A DNA stretch of 64,000 nt, from contig NZ_ANAH02000017.1 in the NCBI RefSeq assembly GCF_000335475.2, positions 1 through 64,000 of the forward strand, written 5' to 3'. The notes under the pieces are model-generated. The model had not been told where the DNA came from. It saw only the letters and a program-made list of their open reading frames with translations, and made no database searches. Below are positions 25,106-34,884 of the stretch, one piece after another. Made by a program: the position numbers and the translations under genes. Source of the DNA: Cystobacter fuscus DSM 2262. GTDB taxonomy: Bacteria; Myxococcota; Myxococcia; Myxococcales; Myxococcaceae. Numbering within the stretch: the first letter of the stretch is position 1; every line of letters begins with the position of its first letter.

Positions 25106-25565
25106 GGCAACGGCTCCAGCCTCGAGAAGGGGAACGTGAACCGGGCCTCTCCGGCAGAGGGCTCATGGAAACGGACAGGAGGCTGGGCCCGAGAAAGACC
25201 CACCGGACTCCTTGCGTGGTGGCCATGGTCCAACGATGGTGGCTTGCCCTGGAGAGCCGGTAGGGGGAAGCCGACGCATCCGAGCCGCGGTGGGAGCGCC
25301 AGCCTGGTGGGTTGATGGCGCACGGCCCTCCGCCTCGTCCAGCGTGGCGCTCGCACACCCTCGCCACCTCCTCGCGCGCCACCTCCTCGCTCTCCCGCCG
25401 AGCGCAGCGCGGTGGCGACCTCCTCGCATGTTCAGGGGCTCAGGGCTCGTGGCTCACGTGGGCGCCCCGGTCCTTTGGCGGCGCGGGCTGGTCGCATTGT
25501 CTGGTTTCGCCATCCCTCGATTCTGTTTGCTCCTGAACCCGAGACAGCCCACGTCCGCCGTTGGC
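25106..25565. other. Divergent intergenic region, no gene seen
   Basis: Holds the promoters of the antiporter and of the large unknown protein. It contains two copies of GCCACCTCCTCGC at 25363 and 25378, and the distant inverted arms TCGCCACC (25361) and GGTGGCGA (25411). Open frames here have poor composition. Confidence 0.4.
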
Positions 25566-27404
25566 ATGCTCGTCTCCATGAGGAACCCCATCCCCGCCGA
25601 GGTGTCTCCCGCGAGCAAGCCGCTCGCGCTGGTGACGATTCCCATCCCCCCGTCCGAGTCCGGTGTCCGCCGCGACGCGCGCTTCGCCACGCCCGGCGAG
25701 AAGCGCACGCGCTACCACCTGCCCGAGTCGCTCGAGTCCGCCTCGCCCGTCGGCTACCGCACCCGCGTCTCGCTCTCGCGGGAAGAGGCCGGCACGCTGC
25801 TGTCGCTGCTCTCGCGGCCGAGGCCCTCCCGCTTCGTCCCGGGTCCCGCCCCCACCGAGCGCGAGCTCTTCGAGGAGTGCTCGCTCGGGGTGCTCTCCGC
25901 CAGGCAGTCCACCAACTTCCGCGGGCAGCGCGAGGTGCTCCTCGGCCCCAAGGACTCGGAGCAGGCCGCCTCCCTGTTGCGGCGCATCGGCCGCGCGGAG
26001 GCGACCGTGCTCGAGGGCGCCGCCTTCACCCATGTCGTGCTCGCGCGCCCCTACCGCACCCCCTTCACCTTCCTGCTCACCTTCGTTGGCCACAAGCCCC
26101 TGACCAGCCTGCTCACCGTGCCGCTGCGCGCCTGGGCCAAGCGCTTCCGCCACGCGGATGACATCCCCACCGTCGGCTACCTCAAGGAACTGCACCTGGG
26201 CGTGCTCGCGGATGCGATGGAGCGCGCGGCGGTGATCGCCTCCGCGGGGACCCGGGCCGCCCAGGTCTTCCTGGAGCCCTTCGACAAGCCCGTGGACGCG
26301 GCGGCCCTGCGGGAGCTGGAGGCCCTGGTGGGGCTCACCCCGGCGGAGCGCGCGGCGGGCTGGCGCGTCTCGCTGGTGGCCCAGGTGGGCCATGTTCCCG
26401 AGGGGGAGCGCGTGCCGATGGAGCGCGCCACGGCGCGGCGCCTGGGCGCGGCGTTGCTCTCCCTGCGCAGCGAGCGCATCCAACCCGGCGTCAACGCCGA
26501 GCCGAGCGCCCCCGCGGCCTATCAGGCGCGCCAGCCCCTGGACGTGCCCGACGAGCTGACGGAGCAGGCGGGCCGCGCGGCCTACAACGCCTTCGTCCGG
26601 TTCACCGGGGTGTCGCGCGAGCGGGCCAAGGAGCTGATGCTGCTCGAGCGCGTCGATGTGCTCACGCCCCAGGGCAAGGAGCGGTTGCGCGAGGTGCGCG
26701 AGGATCTGGAGCAGGTCACCGAGAAGATCATTGCCCGGCTGCCGCTGTGGGCGGACCTGGCGCTCGGGCGTGCGCTCTCACGCAACAGCGCGCGGGGGCG
26801 CAAGGCCTTCGCACTGGCGGGCCAACGCATCTACGTCGGAGGGCTGTCGCGCCGCGAGGTGGAGCGCTCGGGGCTGTCCTTCGCCCACGCGGTGCGTGCC
26901 TTTGGCGCGGCGGCGGCTCGCGGCGCGCTGGTGGCCGAGGTGGCCGGCACGACGGAGATTCCCGAGGGGTGTGATCTCCGTGGGGGCGTGTGTCTGATGG
27001 CGGGGCCGGTGAACCAGAACGACATCGGCAAGCAGTTCTTCGGCGGAAAGGATCTGCTCGAGCAGGCCTTCGCCGGGCGCGAGCCGACGAGTCTGTTGGT
27101 GTGGACGTTCAAGGCCAAGACGGTGGCCGACCCGATTGGCAACGAGCAGCAGTTGCTGGACGCCGCGCGCAAGGGGGCGCTCGTGGACCTGAGGCCGGGG
27201 CCGCACGAGGTGGTCGCGGTGCGGCGGGGGACGGTGCTCGGGCCCATGCGCCGCAGTGGAGGCCGGGTGAATGCCGAGCGGGCGTTCGGGGATGTGGGCA
27301 ACTTCGTGACCGACCCCGAGGGCCGGGAGATCGCCGGCAATCGGGGCACGCCCTGGCCCGCGGACGAGGCGGACGCTCCCGTGTGGCCGGGCGGCGCGCG
27401 GTAG
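25566..27404 (+). CDS. Large conserved protein of unknown function
   Basis: 612-residue soluble protein with good codon bias and no domain I recognise. The N-terminal half contains an alpha/beta region (FTFLLTFVGHKPLTSLLTVP, then VFLEPFDKPVDAAALRELEA). The middle has a charged helical block (RFTGVSRERAKELMLLERVD, then VREDLEQVTEKIIARLPLWA). The C-terminal third has two cysteines (CDLRGGVCLMAGPVNQNDIGKQFFGG). The start is ATG 25566 or 25578 (MRNPIPAE); neither has a strong ribosome site. No signal peptide or membrane helix. It stands alone and is probably followed by the terminator at 27559. Confidence 0.7.
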   Translation: MLVSMRNPIPAEVSPASKPLALVTIPIPPSESGVRRDARFATPGEKRTRYHLPESLESASPVGYRTRVSLSREEAGTLLSLLSRPRPSRFVPGPAPTERELFEECSLGVLSARQSTNFRGQREVLLGPKDSEQAASLLRRIGRAEATVLEGAAFTHVVLARPYRTPFTFLLTFVGHKPLTSLLTVPLRAWAKRFRHADDIPTVGYLKELHLGVLADAMERAAVIASAGTRAAQVFLEPFDKPVDAAALRELEALVGLTPAERAAGWRVSLVAQVGHVPEGERVPMERATARRLGAALLSLRSERIQPGVNAEPSAPAAYQARQPLDVPDELTEQAGRAAYNAFVRFTGVSRERAKELMLLERVDVLTPQGKERLREVREDLEQVTEKIIARLPLWADLALGRALSRNSARGRKAFALAGQRIYVGGLSRREVERSGLSFAHAVRAFGAAAARGALVAEVAGTTEIPEGCDLRGGVCLMAGPVNQNDIGKQFFGGKDLLEQAFAGREPTSLLVWTFKAKTVADPIGNEQQLLDAARKGALVDLRPGPHEVVAVRRGTVLGPMRRSGGRVNAERAFGDVGNFVTDPEGREIAGNRGTPWPADEADAPVWPGGAR

Positions 27405-27558
27405 GCCCTCGTACACGCCCCGCTCCCAGCGCCTCTCCGCGGTGCTGGGCGCACTGTTCGGCGGGTGTCGCGGGCTGTGCGCTCTCCGACCCACGGACGG
27501 TACGCCTGCCGCCTGGACGACAATCGCGGGTGCCTTATCTCAAAAGAGACAATTGGCC

Positions 27559-27588
27559 GGGCCCTCTCCTGGGGGGGCCATGTTTTTT
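27559..27588 (+). terminator. Probable rho-independent terminator
   Basis: A GC stem (GGGCCC and GGGGGGGCC) is followed within three bases by TTTTTT at 27583-27588. It lies 155 bp after the unknown protein and before the next lipoprotein gene. Confidence 0.55.
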
Positions 27589-27697
27589 GGGGTTAGTCTG
27601 TATTTCTTGTTGAACCAGGAATCGCCTTCCTGGCTCACCCGAGAAGGCCTTGACAGGGGCCTCGTGGTTTTCTGTCTGTCAATGGGGGGATGGAGTC

Positions 27698-28693
27698 ATG
27701 AAGCCAGCAGGTGGAGATGAGAGTGTTTCGCTCATGGGTCGGCTCGCGCGTTGCCGGGCATGGGGGGCCCTGCTCCTCGGAGCCCAGGTGCTGCTCTGGG
27801 CGGTATTTCCTGGCTGTGGCCACAGCGAAGTGGAGCCGCTCGAGCAGGAGCGAGGGTTGTCCAGCACGGTGGACAACCCGTTGCGGTCCACCAACAGCAT
27901 GACTCCCAATGGGCTCATCATGAATGGGCTCATCATGAACGGGCTCTCCACCAATGGGCTCATCATGAATGGGTTGATGACGAGCGGGCTGAATACCGCG
28001 ACGTTCAAGGATTGGTTCAACGCCAACCCGGAGGGCTACTCCAGCATGGTCATGAAGTACGTGGTCGGCTGCGCGGTCCAGAGCGGACAGAGCCGCACGT
28101 GGACCAACCCGCTCACCCATGTGAGCTATTCCTGGAATGGGGTACTCGGGCTCACGCCGGACTGGGCCAGCGGGCTGCCCGCGACGGAGCGGGAGCAGCA
28201 GCTCCTCACGGCCTGTCTGGCGGCCCACGTCAACAAGTACGGCCTGCATGTGCTCGTTTCGGTGCAGGGCCTGAATGCCAAGGGGGTTGCCCTCCCCCTC
28301 GAGACCAACGAACTCACCACGTTCTCCGTGTTGGAGGGGGCCTTCTTCGGAAACCTGGCCGTGGGCGGCTCCGCGTATGTCTGCCGGGGCTCCAACCTGG
28401 ATGGAACGGAGAGCAGCCTCCGGGCCTGTGGGCTCGCTTCCCAGGACAACGGCGTGAGCGTGGAGTGCCCGCCGCTCGTCCACGTGGGCGCCTGCTCGCG
28501 CTACTGCGTGCTCGACTCCACGAAGACCTACTTCACGCAATGCACCTATGGCGGGAAGACGTACGCCCCGCTCACCACCCGCCTCCGGGCCACGGACATC
28601 TACAGGTGCGGGGATGGCGTCTGCCAGGTGTCGGAGAAGTGCGGCACCGGGTCGCATTACAACAACTGCAGTGACTGCGGCTCCAGCCGGTGA
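27698..28693 (+). CDS. NGL-repeat, Cys-rich lipoprotein
   Basis: 331-residue exported lipoprotein. A hydrophobic signal with lipobox (VFPGC) ends near residue 41. It is followed by a repeat tract in which NGLIM/NGLST/NGLMT units recur (about residues 70-100), then a compact domain (TFKDWFNANPEGYSSMVMKY) and a Cys-rich C-terminus with about ten cysteines and ending in CGDGVCQVSEKCGTGSHYNN, a pattern like the CGDG-C modules of secreted myxobacterial proteins. ATG 27698 follows GATGGAG. The NGL repeat occurs in other myxobacterial surface proteins whose role is unknown. Likely outer-membrane exposed. Confidence 0.8.
   Translation: MKPAGGDESVSLMGRLARCRAWGALLLGAQVLLWAVFPGCGHSEVEPLEQERGLSSTVDNPLRSTNSMTPNGLIMNGLIMNGLSTNGLIMNGLMTSGLNTATFKDWFNANPEGYSSMVMKYVVGCAVQSGQSRTWTNPLTHVSYSWNGVLGLTPDWASGLPATEREQQLLTACLAAHVNKYGLHVLVSVQGLNAKGVALPLETNELTTFSVLEGAFFGNLAVGGSAYVCRGSNLDGTESSLRACGLASQDNGVSVECPPLVHVGACSRYCVLDSTKTYFTQCTYGGKTYAPLTTRLRATDIYRCGDGVCQVSEKCGTGSHYNNCSDCGSSR
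27907..27990 (+). repeat. In-frame NGL repeat tract
   Basis: Six near-copies of a 15- to 18-bp unit (AATGGGCTCATCATG and variants), encoding NGLIM-type peptides inside the lipoprotein. The copies differ at few bases, so the tract could vary in copy number. Confidence 0.75.
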
Positions 28694-28705
28694 AGACAGG
28701 CGTGC

Positions 28706-31700
28706 TCACGCCGTTCCCGGGAGGCTCGCCCGCTCCAGGCTGCGCCGCAGCCGTGCCCGCATGAGATTGGGAATGAGGGCGGCGCGGCGCAGGGCCTCCA
28801 CCAGCAGGCCCACCGCCTCCTCGCGCCCGCCCCGCCGCAGCCGCGCCAGCGCTCGCAGCTCCAGCACCTCCAGCGGCTCCTGCTCCGTCGAGCACCTGTC
28901 GCAGCGGGCCTGGAGCTCGCGCCATTCCTCGGCGCTCGCCTCGCGGGTGGCCAGCTCCACCGAGTGCAGGAGCACCTCCTCGGCGGGACTGAAGCGGGCC
29001 CCGACGCGCTCCACCTCCTGGCACACCGCGCTGAACACCTCGCGGGCCCGCGCGTCCTCCCCGGAGAACGCCAGCACCCGCGCCTCCAGCAACAAGGCCC
29101 AGGGCCGGGGCGCCACCTCCGGATAGCGCCGCTCCAGCGCGATGGCGCGGGTGATGTGGGGCAGCGCCGCCCGCGTGTCTCCCGCCTGGTAGAGCAACTC
29201 CCCCATGTTGTACTCGGCGAAGTACTCCCAGCCCACCATGCCCAGCTCGCGCCCCAGTTGCATGACGCGCTCCTGGTCCCTCAACGCGCTCTGCAAGTCC
29301 TCGCGCGCCACCCAGAGGTTGCGGCGGTTGTTGATGGCGCTGCCCAGGTGGAGCCGGTCTCCTCGCCGGTCGCACGCGGCGATGACCTCCTCGAAGATGA
29401 GCCCGGCCTCGCCGATGCGGCCCAGCGTGGGGAGGATGGCGGCCAGCATCAACAGGGACACCACCAGTGACTCGTACCCGGCGTCGCCCAACCCGCGCGC
29501 GCGCGTGGCGGCCTCCTCCAGGAGGACACGGGCTTCCTCCCAGAGGCCCTTGCGCAGCTGTGCGCGCCCCAGTCCCAGCAGCACCCGCGCCTCGAGCAGG
29601 GCGGAGCACAGCCCGGCGGAGAGCAGCAGCCGCCGCGCTTCCACCACCCGGGCCTCGGAGCGGCCATAGTCGTTCATCCAGTCCAGGGCCATGGACTCGT
29701 CCAGCAGCAGTCCCACCTCCTCACCCACCGCGCCCATGCGCTGGGCCAGCGTCCTGGCCTCGGCGAAGTCCGCCAGCGAGTCCTCGTAGCGCCCCACGCG
29801 GTAGCGCATGAGGCCTCGTCCACGCAGGGCGAGGCGGCGGCGCCACGCGTCGCCCTCGTCCAACAGCTCCAACTTCCGGGTGTAGGTGGACTCGGCCTCC
29901 AGGTAGGCGTGGCGCGCACGGGCGGAGTCCGCCAGGTCGCCGTAGATCGCGGCGGCCTCCTGGCGCAGGCCGGCGGCGGCGGCGTGCAGGGCCAGCCGGG
30001 GCATGCGCTGGCGCTCCCCGCTCCTCAGCTCGCGCCGGTGGTGGCGGTAGGCCGCCCGGTGGATGCGCGTCTGATCCTGCTTGGGCAGGGTGCGTGCCAC
30101 GATGGCGCGCAGCAGCTCGTTGCGGAAGCCGAGGTTGCCCCTGCCGTCATCCACCAGGAGCCCCTGCTCCAGCAGCCGGCGGGTGGCGTGGCGGGGATCC
30201 AACGGGAAGTCCTCCGCGCCCCCGGTGCGATCCAGCTCCCGCACCACGTCCTCGGTCTCCTCGAGGGTGAAGTCCGGGCCGAGCAGCGCGCACAGTCGCG
30301 CGTGCGCGGCGAGCTCCCCGGGCAGGGTGTTCAGCTCGCGCTCCACCAGCCACTCCACCAGGTGCAGCTCCGGAATCCGGTCCAGCTCGTCCGTGGCCAG
30401 GTACCAGCTGCCACCGCTGGTGTGCTGGCGCACCAACCCCTGGCGCTTGAGGCCGCGCATCAGCTCCACGATGAGCAGGGGAACGCGCTGGGCGTGGTGG
30501 GCGAGCCGCGCCAGCGCCTCGGCGGGGATGTTCTCCGCCGGGTGGAGGTGCTGGCGGCACAGCTCCATCGCGCTGGCCAGGGACAGGGGCGCGAGCTCGA
30601 GGCGGCGGTGGTGCTCGGCGCGCGTGCCCGAGGAGGCCCGGCCCCGCGCGAAGCCCGCGCGGGCCAGCACGCATACCCAGAGGGGATGGCGGGTGCCCGC
30701 CCGGGTCGCGTACTCCAGCGCGTCCAGGACCGTCTCCTCGGCGTAGTGGGCATCGTCGAGGATGAAGCACAGGGGCTGGCGGCGGGCGCGCGCGGCCAGC
30801 AGCTCGCCCGCGGCGCGCATGGCCAGCGAGCGCAGCGCGCCGGGCGCCGCGGCCCGGCTGCGCACCTCGGAGGCCGTGTGGGTCAGCCAGCCCAGGGCGG
30901 AGGCCACGCCGGGCCACAGCTCCGTGCTCAGCGCGGGCCCCAGCAGCTCGAGGCAGGTGGCCCGGCCCATTTCCTCGGGCAGCTGCTTCTCCAGCCAGGC
31001 GGGGCCGAGCGCGGCGCGGATCAGCATGCGCAGCGAGCCCTCCAGGCCGCCCTGGATGGGTTGACGGGCGCGCCAGGAGTACACGCGCGCGTGGGGCAGC
31101 CGGACCTGGAGCCGTTGGACGAGGGTGGCGCCCAGGTGGCTCTTGCCGTGGCCCCAGCCCCCCAGCACGGTGACGAGCGCGGGTGCCTGCTCCTCCAGGG
31201 CCAGGCTCGCGCTGCGCTCCAGTTCCGCGAGCTCCCCATCGCGGCCCAAAAGCTCCCCGCTCTCGAGGCACAGGTCGGTGACGTCCTGGGGGGCGACCGC
31301 GAGCGTGGCGATCCGGAAGAAACCTGGCCGCTCGGGGACGGGGACGCACTGCTTCTCTTGCAGGGCCTCCACCGCGGTACGGGTGAGCAGGAGGGGAGGG
31401 GCGCCGTCCTGCCCGAGCTCGGGTTCGTTCCGGGAGAGGGCATTGCCCAGGTAGCGCGGTGGACCACCGGGGCGCGGCTGGACCACCACGGACAGCAAAT
31501 CCAACAGCGTGGCCGTCGCCAGCTCCTGGGCCACGAGTCCCTCCGCGGCTCGCAGGGCGTGCTGCAGGGGCTTGTCACCCGCGTCTGGCTCGAACACGCC
31601 GGCGAACCGGCTGTCTTCGTGGAAGGCCAGGTGCCCGCCGAAGCTGGCGAGCACCTTCTGGAGGGTGACGGGGGTGGCGCTGGAGCGGAAGAAGAGCACC

Positions 31701-32725
31701 GCGACGGTGCGCCGGCGGGGCGCGGGATGCACCAGCCGCAGGTGGGGTGGGGGCGTCAGGGCGCGCGGGCGCGGCTGCTCCTGGCGGGACAGGGCCTCCC
31801 GGAGCGCGCTCCCGACGTCCTCCGCGCGCCCGAAGCGCCGGTCGCGCTCCTTGACGAGGCAGCGCAACACCACCTGCTCGAGCGACTCGGGGATGGGGGC
31901 CAGCTCTCCGGGCCGGGGGGGACGGCGCGAGAGGTGGGCCTGGAGCACATCCGCTTGCTTGCCGAAGAAGGGCGGCTGTCCGGTGAGCAGCTCGTAGAGG
32001 ATGACGCCCAGGGCGTAGAGGTCCGCGCGCGCGTCCAGGTCCGCTCGCCCCTCGCACTGCTCGGGCGCCATGTACTCGGCCGTTCCCGCGAAGGCGCCTT
32101 CGGAGGGGATGAACCGGGTGCCTTCGGGCATCGGCTCCACCGGGGCGTGCAGCGCGCGCGACAGGCCGAAGTCGAAGAAGCCGGCCCGGCCCGCCGCGTC
32201 GTCGTAATAGATGTTCTCCGGTTTGAGATCGCCGTGGACGAAGCCGCGCGTGTGCACCACCGCCAGGGCGTCCACCAGGGCCAGGGCACACCGGGCGAAC
32301 ATGTCGGTGGGCAGGGGCGCGCCCCGCCGTGCCAGCAGCTCGGCCAGCGTGGGCTGGGTGATGAGCTGCATGGCGATGTACGGCACCTCCTTGGCGATGA
32401 AGGTGCCCACCTCGTACACGGCGGGGACGGTGGGGGGCCCCAGGGCACGCAGCACGGCGGCTTCCCGGTGCAGCTGCGCCCAGGCCAGCGGGAACTCCGG
32501 GTGAGCCACCTTGAGGGCCACCCGCTCCCCGTCCTGTTCCCGGCGCGCGCGCACGAGCGTGCCGAACCCCCCCCGCGCCAACACTTCTTCCAGGTGGTAG
32601 CCGGCGATGGCGAACGGGGGCGGGGCGCGCTCACGCGCGAGGTGCGGCTCTTCCATGGGTGGGGCTCCACGGGGACAGTCCGTATGGGTCCCCGCCCATC
32701 GTCGTCCGCAAGTCTGGCAACGCAT
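28706..32725 (-). CDS. Ser/Thr protein kinase with ATPase and TPR domains
   Basis: 1339-residue regulator. An N-terminal zinc ribbon (CQTCGRRW, later C) precedes a Hanks-type kinase (residues 40-300) with VALKVAHP, HGDLKPEN, the FDFGL metal loop and GTAEYMAPEQ. Residues 330-490 resemble a class III nucleotide-cyclase fold that lacks its metal Asp residues (VAVLFFRSSATPVTLQKVLA, FGGHLAFHED). An AAA/STAND ATPase follows from about residue 495, with Walker A GGWGHGKS, and about 500 C-terminal residues of TPR-like helices (YRVGRYEDSLADFAEARTLA). PknK-like proteins of this layout integrate signals in myxobacteria. ATG 32725 is preceded by an in-frame GTG. It is divergent from the M4 protease gene. 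Confidence 0.9.
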   Translation of the reverse strand: MRCQTCGRRWAGTHTDCPRGAPPMEEPHLARERAPPPFAIAGYHLEEVLARGGFGTLVRARREQDGERVALKVAHPEFPLAWAQLHREAAVLRALGPPTVPAVYEVGTFIAKEVPYIAMQLITQPTLAELLARRGAPLPTDMFARCALALVDALAVVHTRGFVHGDLKPENIYYDDAAGRAGFFDFGLSRALHAPVEPMPEGTRFIPSEGAFAGTAEYMAPEQCEGRADLDARADLYALGVILYELLTGQPPFFGKQADVLQAHLSRRPPRPGELAPIPESLEQVVLRCLVKERDRRFGRAEDVGSALREALSRQEQPRPRALTPPPHLRLVHPAPRRRTVAVLFFRSSATPVTLQKVLASFGGHLAFHEDSRFAGVFEPDAGDKPLQHALRAAEGLVAQELATATLLDLLSVVVQPRPGGPPRYLGNALSRNEPELGQDGAPPLLLTRTAVEALQEKQCVPVPERPGFFRIATLAVAPQDVTDLCLESGELLGRDGELAELERSASLALEEQAPALVTVLGGWGHGKSHLGATLVQRLQVRLPHARVYSWRARQPIQGGLEGSLRMLIRAALGPAWLEKQLPEEMGRATCLELLGPALSTELWPGVASALGWLTHTASEVRSRAAAPGALRSLAMRAAGELLAARARRQPLCFILDDAHYAEETVLDALEYATRAGTRHPLWVCVLARAGFARGRASSGTRAEHHRRLELAPLSLASAMELCRQHLHPAENIPAEALARLAHHAQRVPLLIVELMRGLKRQGLVRQHTSGGSWYLATDELDRIPELHLVEWLVERELNTLPGELAAHARLCALLGPDFTLEETEDVVRELDRTGGAEDFPLDPRHATRRLLEQGLLVDDGRGNLGFRNELLRAIVARTLPKQDQTRIHRAAYRHHRRELRSGERQRMPRLALHAAAAGLRQEAAAIYGDLADSARARHAYLEAESTYTRKLELLDEGDAWRRRLALRGRGLMRYRVGRYEDSLADFAEARTLAQRMGAVGEEVGLLLDESMALDWMNDYGRSEARVVEARRLLLSAGLCSALLEARVLLGLGRAQLRKGLWEEARVLLEEAATRARGLGDAGYESLVVSLLMLAAILPTLGRIGEAGLIFEEVIAACDRRGDRLHLGSAINNRRNLWVAREDLQSALRDQERVMQLGRELGMVGWEYFAEYNMGELLYQAGDTRAALPHITRAIALERRYPEVAPRPWALLLEARVLAFSGEDARAREVFSAVCQEVERVGARFSPAEEVLLHSVELATREASAEEWRELQARCDRCSTEQEPLEVLELRALARLRRGGREEAVGLLVEALRRAALIPNLMRARLRRSLERASLPGTA

Positions 32726-32965
32726 CACGGTATGGATTCTGCCAGGGTTGGCTGTCGCGGGTTCCGCTCGCTCCCGGTGCGGCCCTCTGCACCGCGGGTC
32801 AACCGACCGCCGCCCGACAGTTTCAGATGGAGTGCGTGCCGAGGGCCAGGACCTTGCCCGAGGTCAGGCGTCCCGGGCCGCTGCGCGTGGGCCGACTCCG
32901 CGTGGACGGCCTCTTCGCCACATGCGCCGTTTGCCTGGTGGCAGAGAGGGCGAGTTGTCTACACA

Positions 32966-32997
32966 TTTCCGTACTAACGGAAAAGTGCGACTTGACA
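32966..32997 (+). promoter_or_regulatory. Operator and -35-like element before the first M4 protease
   Basis: TTTCCGT-ACTA-ACGGAAA (32966-32983) is a perfect 7-bp dyad. It is followed after 8 bp by TTGACA (32992-32997), a consensus -35 hexamer, in an unusually A+T-rich leader. No clear -10 is seen at 17 bp. The dyad probably binds a regulator of the secreted protease. The rest of 32726-33062 shows no gene. Confidence 0.55.
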
Positions 32998-33062
32998 GTA
33001 ATTTTGAATTCTTGGAAAGTGAGGAGAAAGGTCGACATCGTGTCGAACCGGAGGAACCCGCA

Positions 33063-34859
33063 ATGCGTATTCGCCGACTCGTCTCCGTCCTCCCCTTCGT
33101 GCTTCTCGGCAGTGCTTGCGGTGTCGACATGGATGCCGACACCCAGGACGGCCTGGGAGAGCAGGACAGCAGCCTGGTTTCCAAGGTCGATGACGGGCAG
33201 GGCCTGCGGCAGCTCAAGGCGCAGCGTCCCGAGTTCCTCCTGGACGCGGGGGAGCTGTCGCCCAAGCGCGCGCTGATCGACTCGCGCGGCCTGAAGCACG
33301 AGCGCCTGTCGCAGACCTTCAAGGGCGTGCCGGTGTTTGGCGCCCAGGCCATCGTCCACCTCAAGGGGGATGGCTCCATCGCGTCCGTGACCGACCGGCT
33401 CGCGCGCGGCCTCAAGGTCGACACGACTCCGCGGCTGCGCGCGGACGAGGCCACGCAGCGGGCGGTGGGCCACGTGGGCGGCCCGAGCCTGCTGGGCGCC
33501 GCGCCGAAGGCGGACCTGCAGATCCTCCCCGACAGCAAGGGGGCCCGGCTCACCTGGCGGGTGCAGCTCGAGACGGTCACGGCCAAGGGCGAGCCCTCGA
33601 TGCCCAACCTCTTCATCGACGCGCACACGGGCGAGCTCGTCCAGCAGTTCGACAACCTGAAGACGGCGCGCAACCGCAAGACCTACACCGCGGGCACCCG
33701 CACGACGCTGCCCGGCACGCTGGTGCGCTCGGAGGGACAGGGGCCCTCGGGTGACGCGGTGCTGGACATGGCCCACGACAACGCGGGCATCACCTACGAC
33801 TTCTACTTCAGCAAGTTCGGGCGTGACAGCTACAACGGCGCCGGCGCCACCCTCTCCTCGACCGTCCACTACAGCAAGAACTACGTGAACGCGTACTGGG
33901 ACGGCACGCAGATGGTCTACGGAGACGGCGACGGCGTGGATTCCTCGCCGCTGACGGTGCTCGACGTGGTGGGCCACGAGCTCACCCACGCCGTCACCGA
34001 CACCTCCTCGGACCTCATCTACTCGAACGAGTCGGGCGCCCTCAACGAGGCCATGTCCGACGTCTTCGGCGCCGCCATCGAGGCGTACCGGGACGGCGCC
34101 GTCAGCGCCAACACGTGGAAGATTGGCGAGGAGTGCTGGACCCCGGCCACCCCGGGCGATGCGCTGCGCTACATGAACGATCCGGCGATCGCGGGGGACT
34201 ACGACTACTACCCGACGCGCTACACGGGCACCTCGGACAACGGCGGCGTGCACTGGAACTCGGGCATCGCCAACCTGGCCTTCCACCTGATGGTCTCCGG
34301 CGGCACCCACCCGCGTGGCAAGACGAGCAACGTGGTGCCGGCGATCGATCCGGCCGACGCCTCCAACAGCCTGCAGAAGGGCGCGGCCATCTTCTACCGC
34401 GCCAACACGGTGTACCTGACCCCGAGCAGCACCTTCGCCGACGCGCGCACCGCCACCGCGCAGGCCGCCGCCGACCTCTACGGCGCGGGCTCGAGCGCCG
34501 TCACCTCGGTGAACGAGGCCTGGAGCGCGGTGGGCGTGGCGCCCGCTCCGGTGTGGACGGCGTTCTCCACCCAGACGAACCTCTCCGGTGCCCGGAGCAG
34601 CTCGGCGAACTACAGCTTCGTCACGCCCGTCGGCGCGACCGCCATCAAGTTCGAGATGTCCGGCGGCTCGGGTGATGCCGACCTGTACGTGAAGTTCGGC
34701 AGCGCGCCCACCACGACGAGCTACGATTGCCGTCCGTACGCCTCGGGCAACAGCGAGTCCTGCTCCTTCAACCCGGCCAGGCAGGGCACGTACTACGTCC
34801 TGATCCGCGGCTACTCGGCCTACTCCGGCGTGACCCTCAAGGCGAGCTCCGCGCAGTAG
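33063..34859 (+). CDS. Secreted M4 (thermolysin-type) metalloprotease lipoprotein
   Basis: 598-residue zinc protease. The signal peptide has a lipobox (LLGSAC), the FTP/PepSY propeptide spans about residues 35-195 (SRGLKHERLSQTFKGVPVFG, then LFIDAHTGELVQQ), and the M4 catalytic domain about residues 205-500. Zinc ligands are H305 and H309 in HELTH (E306 catalytic) and E329 in GALNEAMSD. The C-terminal 90 residues are a pre-peptidase (PPC) beta-sandwich with SGGSGDADLYVKFGS and two cysteines. Mature protease should be released outside the cell. ATG 33063 has GGAGG upstream. It is a paralogue of the protease at 36753, with which it flanks a carotenoid oxygenase. A clear terminator follows. Confidence 0.92.
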   Translation: MRIRRLVSVLPFVLLGSACGVDMDADTQDGLGEQDSSLVSKVDDGQGLRQLKAQRPEFLLDAGELSPKRALIDSRGLKHERLSQTFKGVPVFGAQAIVHLKGDGSIASVTDRLARGLKVDTTPRLRADEATQRAVGHVGGPSLLGAAPKADLQILPDSKGARLTWRVQLETVTAKGEPSMPNLFIDAHTGELVQQFDNLKTARNRKTYTAGTRTTLPGTLVRSEGQGPSGDAVLDMAHDNAGITYDFYFSKFGRDSYNGAGATLSSTVHYSKNYVNAYWDGTQMVYGDGDGVDSSPLTVLDVVGHELTHAVTDTSSDLIYSNESGALNEAMSDVFGAAIEAYRDGAVSANTWKIGEECWTPATPGDALRYMNDPAIAGDYDYYPTRYTGTSDNGGVHWNSGIANLAFHLMVSGGTHPRGKTSNVVPAIDPADASNSLQKGAAIFYRANTVYLTPSSTFADARTATAQAAADLYGAGSSAVTSVNEAWSAVGVAPAPVWTAFSTQTNLSGARSSSANYSFVTPVGATAIKFEMSGGSGDADLYVKFGSAPTTTSYDCRPYASGNSESCSFNPARQGTYYVLIRGYSAYSGVTLKASSAQ

Positions 34860-34884
34860 GTCCGGACACTCCGCCGCATCCCTT

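Noticed and set aside
29909-32977. 1022-codon plus-strand frame over the kinase
   Set aside because: Antisense shadow without domains; kinase motifs are on the minus strand.
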